Assembly (NCBI GenBank): GCA_964409675.1
Contig: CAYPEF010000091.1
Coordinates: forward strand, 1 to 9,783
Direction: 5' to 3'
DNA: 9,783 nucleotides
From: CAYMDD01 sp964409675
Lineage (GTDB): Bacteria > Pseudomonadota > Alphaproteobacteria > Rickettsiales > SXRF01
A model generated the notes under the pieces. The model made no database searches and had not been told where the DNA came from. It was given only the letters and a program-made list of their open reading frames with translations. A program made the translations under genes and the position numbers. Shown piece by piece: positions 5,497-9,783 of the stretch. Positions within the stretch are counted from its first letter, which is position 1. Each line of letters opens with the position of its first letter.

Positions 5497-6186
5497 TTAT
5501 GCGGTTGCGGGTTGTTCGGCAGCTACGTTCTCATTCGCTGCGTCCTGTATCTTCTTCTGCTTGCCAAGGATTTCACCCTTAAACTCCCCGGCCTTGATGC
5601 CGATGATGCCGTAAGCAGTTTTGGCTTCGGCGGTGCCGTAATCCACGTCGCCGCGTAAGGTATGCAACGGCACGCGGCCTTCGCGGTACCATTCCATGCG
5701 CGCGATTTCCGCGCCACCCAGACGGCCCGAGCAGTTGATGCGGATGCCAAGCGCGCCGAGGCGGAGCGCCGACTGCACCGAGCGCTTCATATCGCGGCGG
5801 AACGAGGCACGCCTTTCCAACTGCTGCGCGATGGATTCGGCCACCAGCTTGGCGTCGATTTCCGGCTTCGCCACGGGAACGATATTGATATTCACTTCAT
5901 CCTTGGTGAATTTGCCAAGGTCTTTCTTGATTTTATCAATATCAGCGCCCTTCTTGCCGATCACCACGCCCGGACGGGCAGCATGAATCGTCACATGCGC
6001 CTTTTTATTGGTGCGCTCGATCACGATATTGGCCACGCCGGCGGAGGCGAGGTTCTTCTTCAGGTATTCCTGAATCTTGATGTCCTCATGCAGGCGCGTC
6101 GCGTAATCTTTTTCGGCGAACCAGCGGGAATCCCATGTTTTATTGATGCCGAGGCGAAGCCCGATGGCGTTTACTTTCTGTCCCAC
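5497..6186 (-). CDS. rpsC: 30S ribosomal protein S3 (GTG start)
   Basis: S3 lies at the mRNA entry channel of the 30S head and, with S4 and S5, acts as an mRNA helicase. The 229-residue product has the N-terminal MGQKVNAIGLRLGINKTWDS, a KH domain with GVVIGKKGADI (the GxxG loop), and the C-terminal domain with GALGIRINCSGRLGGAEIAR and GRVPLHTLRGDVDYGTAEAK. The start is GTG, with AAGGAG at 7-base spacing overlapping the rplV stop. The usually near-invariant KVW[IV][FY]KGE motif reads KAGEFKGE here (about residues 195-202). The last residues form a low-complexity tail ending VAAEQPATA, a peptide shared with the tail of L3. Confidence 0.97.
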   Translation of the reverse strand: MGQKVNAIGLRLGINKTWDSRWFAEKDYATRLHEDIKIQEYLKKNLASAGVANIVIERTNKKAHVTIHAARPGVVIGKKGADIDKIKKDLGKFTKDEVNINIVPVAKPEIDAKLVAESIAQQLERRASFRRDMKRSVQSALRLGALGIRINCSGRLGGAEIARMEWYREGRVPLHTLRGDVDYGTAEAKTAYGIIGIKAGEFKGEILGKQKKIQDAANENVAAEQPATA

Positions 6187-6190
6187 TGCC

Positions 6191-6556
6191 CTACTCCTTC
6201 TTCTCGCCGACCACGATGGTCAAATTGGAAAACGGCTTGAAGATGCGCGCCGAGCGGCCACGGCCACGTGTGTGCATACGCTTCATCACCAGATTCTTGC
6301 CGACATAGGCTTCCTTCACATACAGCTCATCGACATTGAGGTTGTGATTATTCTCTGCATTAGCAATCGCCGATTGCAGGGCCTTTTTCACATCCTGCGA
6401 AATGCGCTTGCTGGAAAAGGTGAGCTGGTTGAGCGCGTTGCTCACATGCAAGCCACGGATCATCTGCGCCACCAGGTTGAGTTTCTGGGGGCTGACGCGC
6501 AGTTTCTTCACCACGGCACGCACTTGCGGCTCTAATTGTTCTGCTGTCTCAGCCAT
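6191..6556 (-). CDS. rplV: 50S ribosomal protein L22
   Basis: L22 lines the peptide exit tunnel; its beta-hairpin forms part of the constriction, where macrolide-resistance changes occur. The 121-residue product has LRVSPQKLNLVAQMIRGLHV, SAIANAENNHNLNVDELYV, and the hairpin/C-terminal region KRMHTRGRGRSARIFKPFSN then LTIVVGEKKE. The KPFSxLTIVV ending is common in alphaproteobacteria. It starts with ATG 5 bases after rpsS; the best Shine-Dalgarno match, AAGG, is about 10 bases upstream. Its TAG stop is 4 bases before rpsC. Confidence 0.98.
   Translation of the reverse strand: MAETAEQLEPQVRAVVKKLRVSPQKLNLVAQMIRGLHVSNALNQLTFSSKRISQDVKKALQSAIANAENNHNLNVDELYVKEAYVGKNLVMKRMHTRGRGRSARIFKPFSNLTIVVGEKKE
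6194..6199 (-). promoter_or_regulatory. Shine-Dalgarno site supporting the GTG start of rpsC
   Basis: AAGGAG at the end of rplV, 7 bases before the GTG at 6186. The conserved S3 beginning (GQKVN) follows that GTG directly, so GTG is the true start. Confidence 0.8.
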
Positions 6557-6561
6557 AAAAT

Positions 6562-6840
6562 TTATGCCTTTTTCGCTTTCTTATCAACACCATGCCCGAA
6601 GAATGTACGGGTAGGCGCGAACTCGCCGAGCTTATGCCCGATCATGTCCTCGTTTACCGAAACGGGGATGAACTTCTTGCCGTTATAGACCCCGAATGTC
6701 AAGCCCACAAATTGCGGAATAATCGTCGAACGGCGCGACCAGGTCTTAATAATCTGGTTGCGGCCAGATGTCCGCGCCGCATCCGCCTTCTTCAGCAGAT
6801 AACCATCGACGAACGGACCTTTCCAAACACTACGTGCCAT
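6562..6840 (-). CDS. rpsS: 30S ribosomal protein S19
   Basis: S19 forms a complex with S13 in the 30S head and contacts the A-site tRNA region. The 92-residue product MARSVWKGPFVDGYLLKKAD continues IKTWSRRSTIIPQFVGLTFG, VYNGKKFIPVSVNEDMIGHK, then LGEFAPTRTFFGHGVDKKAKKA, fully typical in length and sequence. The ATG has AAGGA 7 bases upstream, overlapping the rplB stop region (spacer 10 bases). Confidence 0.99.
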   Translation of the reverse strand: MARSVWKGPFVDGYLLKKADAARTSGRNQIIKTWSRRSTIIPQFVGLTFGVYNGKKFIPVSVNEDMIGHKLGEFAPTRTFFGHGVDKKAKKA

Positions 6841-6850
6841 ATTTCAATCC

Positions 6851-7678
6851 TTACTTCTTATGACGGCTGCGGATGATATACTTATTGCTCTTCTTGCGCG
6901 AGCGGGTCTTGGCGCCCTTGGTCGGCTTGCCCCACGGGGTCACCGGATGACGGCCACCGGAGGTACGGCCTTCGCCGCCGCCATGCGGGTGGTCAATCGG
7001 GTTCATCGCCACGCCGCGCACCACCGGGCGGATGCCCTTCCAGCGGCTGCGGCCTGCCTTGCCGATCACTTCATTCTGATGGTCCGGGTTAGACACCGCA
7101 CCAATGGTCGCCATGCAATCGGCATGGACCATGCGGAGCTCGCCCGAGCGCAGGCGAATCTGGGCATAGCCCGCGTCCTTGCCCACCAGCTGCACATAGG
7201 AACCGGCGGCGCGGGCGAGCTGGCCGCCCTTGCCTACTTTCAACTCCACATTGTGCACGATGGTGCCGACGGGAATATTCTTCAGCGGCATCGCGTTGCC
7301 CGGCTTGATGTCGGCGCGTTCGCCCGAAATCACCGCGTCGCCCACGGTCAGGCGCTGCGGTGCCAGGATATAGGCCAGCTCGCCGTCCTGATACTTGATC
7401 AGGGCGATGAACGCGGAGCGGTTCGGATCATACTCAATGCGCTCTACCACCGCCGGAACATCCATTCGGTTGCGCTTGAAGTCGATAATGCGGTACGCGC
7501 GCTTGTGCCCGCCGCCGATACGGCGCGAGGTCAGGCGGCCATAATTATTGCGCCCGCCGGTCTTGCGCAGGCCTTCGGTCAGCGTCTTGACCGGGCCGCC
7601 TTTCCACAGTTCGGAGCGGTCGATCAGCACCAGCTGGCGCTGCGACGGGGTGGTGGGACGGAAACTCTTCAATGCCAT
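6851..7678 (-). CDS. rplB: 50S ribosomal protein L2
   Basis: L2 is one of the most conserved large-subunit proteins and is needed for subunit association and the peptidyl-transferase centre. The 275-residue product matches the family length. It contains GRNNYGRLTSRRIGGGHKRA, PVGTIVHNVELKVGKGGQLA, RAAGSYVQLVGKDAGYAQIR and RWKGIRPVVRGVAMNPIDHP followed by HGGGEGRTSGGRHPVTPWGK. The DHPHGGGEG segment holds the conserved His implicated in peptidyl transfer. The ATG lies 4 bases after the rplW stop, with a G-rich stretch ending GGTG about 10 bases upstream. Confidence 0.99.
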   Translation of the reverse strand: MALKSFRPTTPSQRQLVLIDRSELWKGGPVKTLTEGLRKTGGRNNYGRLTSRRIGGGHKRAYRIIDFKRNRMDVPAVVERIEYDPNRSAFIALIKYQDGELAYILAPQRLTVGDAVISGERADIKPGNAMPLKNIPVGTIVHNVELKVGKGGQLARAAGSYVQLVGKDAGYAQIRLRSGELRMVHADCMATIGAVSNPDHQNEVIGKAGRSRWKGIRPVVRGVAMNPIDHPHGGGEGRTSGGRHPVTPWGKPTKGAKTRSRKKSNKYIIRSRHKK

Positions 7679-7682
7679 ATAC

Positions 7683-8018
7683 TTATTTCACCCCCGTTGC
7701 CATGTCGATGGTCTGGCCAGGCTCCAGCGTCACGATAGCTTTTTTCACATCGGACTGCTTGCCGGGACGGCCACGGAACAGCTTGTTTTTGCCTTTGCGG
7801 TTAAGGGTATTGACGCCCTTCACCTTCACGTTGAACAGCGCTTCCACGGCAGCCTTGATCTCTTCCTTGTTGGCGGTATCAGCCACGCGGAAGACCACCT
7901 TGTTCTGCTCGGACGCCATAGTGGATTTCTCGGTGATCACCGGGGCCTGCACCACGTCGTAATGCTTCAGCGCAATGGTTCCTTGCGCGGAAGTCTTCTT
8001 CTTTCTGCCTAACTTCAT
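7683..8018 (-). CDS. rplW: 50S ribosomal protein L23
   Basis: L23 sits at the exit tunnel and is the main docking point for trigger factor and SRP. The 111-residue product has the core HYDVVQAPVITEKSTMASEQ, NKVVFRVADTANKEEIKAAV and EALFNVKVKGVNTLNRKGK, and ends VTLEPGQTIDMATGVK. Alphaproteobacterial L23 is usually about 97-100 residues. The difference is an N-terminal basic stretch, MKLGRKKKTSAQGTIALK. The start is supported by GAGGAG 8 bases upstream and by the 4-base ATGA overlap with rplD. No later ATG before the core is available. Confidence 0.97.
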   Translation of the reverse strand: MKLGRKKKTSAQGTIALKHYDVVQAPVITEKSTMASEQNKVVFRVADTANKEEIKAAVEALFNVKVKGVNTLNRKGKNKLFRGRPGKQSDVKKAIVTLEPGQTIDMATGVK

Positions 8019-8635
8019 TGCAGGCGCTCCTCTAGCTGGCGGACAGCCTCGGTCGTCAGCACCAACTGGCGGTGACGCAGGATGTCATAGACGTTGGCGC
8101 CGATGGCCGGCAGCACGTCGATATATTTAATGTTGCGCGCGGCGCGGGCGAACCCTTCGTCCACCTGCGTGCCGTCGATGATCAGCGCGCGGTCGAATCC
8201 GAGCTTTTTGAACGACTGCGCGAGCACGGCAGTCTTGGGGTCAGCGAGCTTTGCTTCGCTGATGATGAACAGATTGCCTTCCGCCTGCTTCACCGACAGC
8301 GCGGTTTTCAGCGCCAGCTTGCGGACTTTCTTCGGCAGGGAATACGCGTGGCTGCGCACCACGGGGCCGAAAATCGTCGCACCACCGCGCCATTGCGGGG
8401 AGCGGATGGAACCCTGACGGGCGCGGCCGGTGCCTTTCTGTTTCCAGGGCTTCTTGGTAGAGCCGCTGATTTCAGAAATACCCTTGGTCTTGTGCGTGCC
8501 AGCCTGGGCTTTCGCACGCTGCCAGTGCACCATGCGGTGCAGCAGGTCCTTGCGCTCCGGCAAGCCGAAGACCGCATCGGAGAGTTCGATCTCCCCGGCG
8601 CTGCTGCTATCGAGTTTGACTACTTTTACTTTCAT
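8015..8635 (-). CDS. rplD: 50S ribosomal protein L4
   Basis: L4 lines the exit tunnel with its long loop and in E. coli also represses the S10 operon through attenuation and translational control at the leader. The 206-residue product has KDLLHRMVHWQRAKAQAGTH, the conserved loop GSTKKPWKQKGTGRARQGSI followed by RSPQWRGGATIFGP, and a C-terminal Rossmann-like part with NIKYIDVLPAIGANVYDIL. The ATG has AGGAG at 9-base spacing overlapping the rplC end (6-base spacer). No room for an E. coli-type S10 leader exists between tuf and rpsJ, so L4 control, if any, works differently here. Confidence 0.98.
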   Translation of the reverse strand: MKVKVVKLDSSSAGEIELSDAVFGLPERKDLLHRMVHWQRAKAQAGTHKTKGISEISGSTKKPWKQKGTGRARQGSIRSPQWRGGATIFGPVVRSHAYSLPKKVRKLALKTALSVKQAEGNLFIISEAKLADPKTAVLAQSFKKLGFDRALIIDGTQVDEGFARAARNIKYIDVLPAIGANVYDILRHRQLVLTTEAVRQLEERLQ

Positions 8636-8641
8636 GTTCGC

Positions 8642-9370
8642 TTACTCCTGTGTCCCTTCCGCAGGCTGCTCAGCCGCTACCGGGGTGGATTCTTCGCCTT
8701 TGCGCACGCCTGCCGGGTACGGCGCAGACGGATGGCGGCTGCGCTTGATCGCATCCATCACCATCAGATAGCCGTTATCGGCTCCGGGCACCGCGCCCTT
8801 GACCACGATAAAGCCCTTGCTTCCGTCCACCGATACCACTTCCAGGTTCTGGACGGTGACTTTCTCGGCGCCGTAATGGCCGGCCATTTTCTTGCCCTTG
8901 AACACGCGGCCCGGGTCCTGGCGCTGGCCGGTGGAACCGTGGCTACGGTGAGAGACGGATACACCGTGGGTTGCTTCCAACCCACGGAAGTTCCAGCGCT
9001 TCATGGCACCGGCAAAGCCTTTACCGATGGTGATGCCGCGGATATCGACATACTGGCCGGGCACGAAATGCTCAGCGGTCAGCTCGGTGCCGGGTTCCAC
9101 CAGCGCATCTTCCGCCACGCGGAATTCCTTGATGTGACGCTTTGGTTCCACTTTTGCTTTCGCGAAATGGCCGCGCATGCCCTTGGAGGTGTTCTTGGCC
9201 TTGGCCTTGCCAACGCCGATTTGGAGAGCGGTGTAGCCGTCCTTTTCCTTGGTGCGCTGGGCGACGACATGGCAGTCATCCACCTGCAGGAGGGTGACGC
9301 CGATTTCTTCGCCGAATTCGGAGTAGACGCTGCTCATGCCGACTTTTTTTGCAATCAGACCGGTACGCAT
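8642..9370 (-). CDS. rplC: 50S ribosomal protein L3
   Basis: L3 is an early assembly protein reaching the peptidyl-transferase centre. The 242-residue product starts MRTGLIAKKVGMSSVYSEFG and contains GKGFAGAMKRWNFRGLEATH, then HRSHGSTGQRQDPGRVFKGK and KMAGHYGAEKVTVQNLEVVS. The GSTGQRQ segment holds the Gln equivalent to the one methylated by PrmB in E. coli. After the usual end near DAIKRSRH there is an extension of about 30 residues, low in complexity and acidic, including VAAEQPA. GGAGG lies 7 bases before the ATG, which overlaps the rpsJ TAA stop by one base (TAATG), indicating coupling. Confidence 0.98.
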   Translation of the reverse strand: MRTGLIAKKVGMSSVYSEFGEEIGVTLLQVDDCHVVAQRTKEKDGYTALQIGVGKAKAKNTSKGMRGHFAKAKVEPKRHIKEFRVAEDALVEPGTELTAEHFVPGQYVDIRGITIGKGFAGAMKRWNFRGLEATHGVSVSHRSHGSTGQRQDPGRVFKGKKMAGHYGAEKVTVQNLEVVSVDGSKGFIVVKGAVPGADNGYLMVMDAIKRSRHPSAPYPAGVRKGEESTPVAAEQPAEGTQE

Positions 9371-9687
9371 TACGCTGCCTCCGCTTTAATCTTGATGTCC
9401 ACACCGGCGGACAGCTCAAGCTTCATCAGCGCATCCACCGTCTGCGGGGTCGGATCGACAATGTCGATCAACCGCTTGTGTGTGCGGATCTCGAATTGCT
9501 CGCGCGACTTCTTGTCGATGTGCGGGCTGCGGTTAACGGTAAAGCGTGCGATACGCAGCGGAAGCGGCACGGGGCCCTTCACCTGCGCGCCGGTACGCTT
9601 GGCCGTATTCACGATCTCGCTCGTGGACTGATCCAAGATGCGGTGATCGAACGCTTTGAGCCAGATGCGTATTTTCTGGTTTTGCAT
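9370..9687 (-). CDS. rpsJ: 30S ribosomal protein S10
   Basis: S10 is a 30S head protein and, as NusE, part of transcription antitermination complexes and a NusG contact. The 105-residue product has AFDHRILDQSTSEIVNTAKR, TGAQVKGPVPLPLRIARFTV, NRSPHIDKKSREQFEIRTHK and RLIDIVDPTPQTVDALMKLE, then LSAGVDIKIKAEAA, fully typical. Residue 9 is Trp (KIRIWLKAFDHR), where Arg or Lys is usual. The ATG lies 43 bases after the tuf stop, with only a weak GGA about 7 bases upstream. The short spacer suggests transcription from the str operon; I see no clear promoter in it. Confidence 0.98.
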   Translation of the reverse strand: MQNQKIRIWLKAFDHRILDQSTSEIVNTAKRTGAQVKGPVPLPLRIARFTVNRSPHIDKKSREQFEIRTHKRLIDIVDPTPQTVDALMKLELSAGVDIKIKAEAA

Positions 9688-9730
9688 AACTTAATCCAAT
9701 TTCTCAACTATAACTATTAAATGGCCGCGT

Positions 9731-9783
9731 TTACTGCACAATCTTCGCCACGACGCCTGCACCGATGGTCCTGCCGCCTTCGC
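9731..9783 (-). CDS. tuf: Elongation factor Tu, last codons only (partial)
   Basis: The minus-strand frame at the window edge reads EGGRTIGAGVVAKIVQ then TAA, preceded by two bases (GC) of a codon that would complete the R of REGGRT. This is the nearly invariant C-terminus of EF-Tu, the GTPase that delivers aminoacyl-tRNA to the ribosome. Only 16 codons and the stop are in the window. Its place directly before rpsJ is the usual str-S10 junction (fusA-tuf-rpsJ) in many alphaproteobacteria. Confidence 0.93.
   Translation of the reverse strand, partial: EGGRTIGAGVVAKIVQ

Noticed and set aside
6860..7738. 292-codon plus-strand open frame opposite rplB
   Set aside because: Antisense to L2; Ala/His/Arg-rich as expected for the reverse of a GC-rich ribosomal gene.
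8072..9631. 519-codon open frame on the plus strand opposite rpsJ, rplC and rplD
   Set aside because: It lies wholly antisense to three well-conserved ribosomal genes, resembles no family I recognise, and is the type of long shadow frame common opposite GC-rich genes.
9688..9730. Promoter or S10-type leader between tuf and rpsJ
   Set aside because: Only 43 bases, AT-rich but without a convincing -35/-10 pair, and far too short for the E. coli type of L4-responsive leader.

Overview
The window is a dense ribosomal-protein cluster, almost entirely on the minus strand: the end of the str region followed by the S10 and spc operons. Read in the direction of transcription (high to low coordinates) it is tuf (last codons only), rpsJ, rplC, rplD, rplW, rplB, rpsS, rplV, rpsC, rplP, rpmC, rpsQ, rplN, rplX, rplE, a 100-N assembly gap, rpsN, rpsH, rplF, rplR, rpsE, rpmD, rplO. 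Protein sequences (S10, L29, L22, S17, L14, L24, the zinc-free 101-residue type of S14), the moderately high GC content, and the run of tuf directly into rpsJ point to an alphaproteobacterium. I cannot place it to order or family. The placeholder gap shows this is a scaffolded draft assembly or metagenome bin.

Layout: positions 9731-9783 hold the 3' end of tuf. Positions 4238-9687 hold rpsJ to rplN, packed with spacers of 0 to 43 bases and several start/stop overlaps. Positions 1099-4212 hold rplX to rpsE, interrupted by the gap at 3255-3354, which removes the end of L5 and the start of S14. Positions 221-1084 hold rpmD, with an unusual Lys/Ala/Pro-rich N-terminal extension, and rplO. Positions 1 to about 220 do not continue into secY as expected. 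They encode, on the plus strand, a double-stranded-RNA-binding domain very like the C-terminus of RNase III, convergent with rplO.

All minus-strand genes are co-directional and almost certainly one transcription unit making 30S and 50S subunit proteins plus EF-Tu. Most have good Shine-Dalgarno sites placed over or just after the previous stop codon, so translational coupling is likely. No mobile element, CRISPR array, tRNA/rRNA gene or new defence or metabolic system is visible. The points worth a second look are the break of synteny after rplO, the open frame of the dsRBD gene running antisense into rplO, the extended L30, the disordered tails (a repeated VAAEQPA peptide in L3 and S3), and the wrongly sized gap. 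No stretch over 300 bases lacks a gene.
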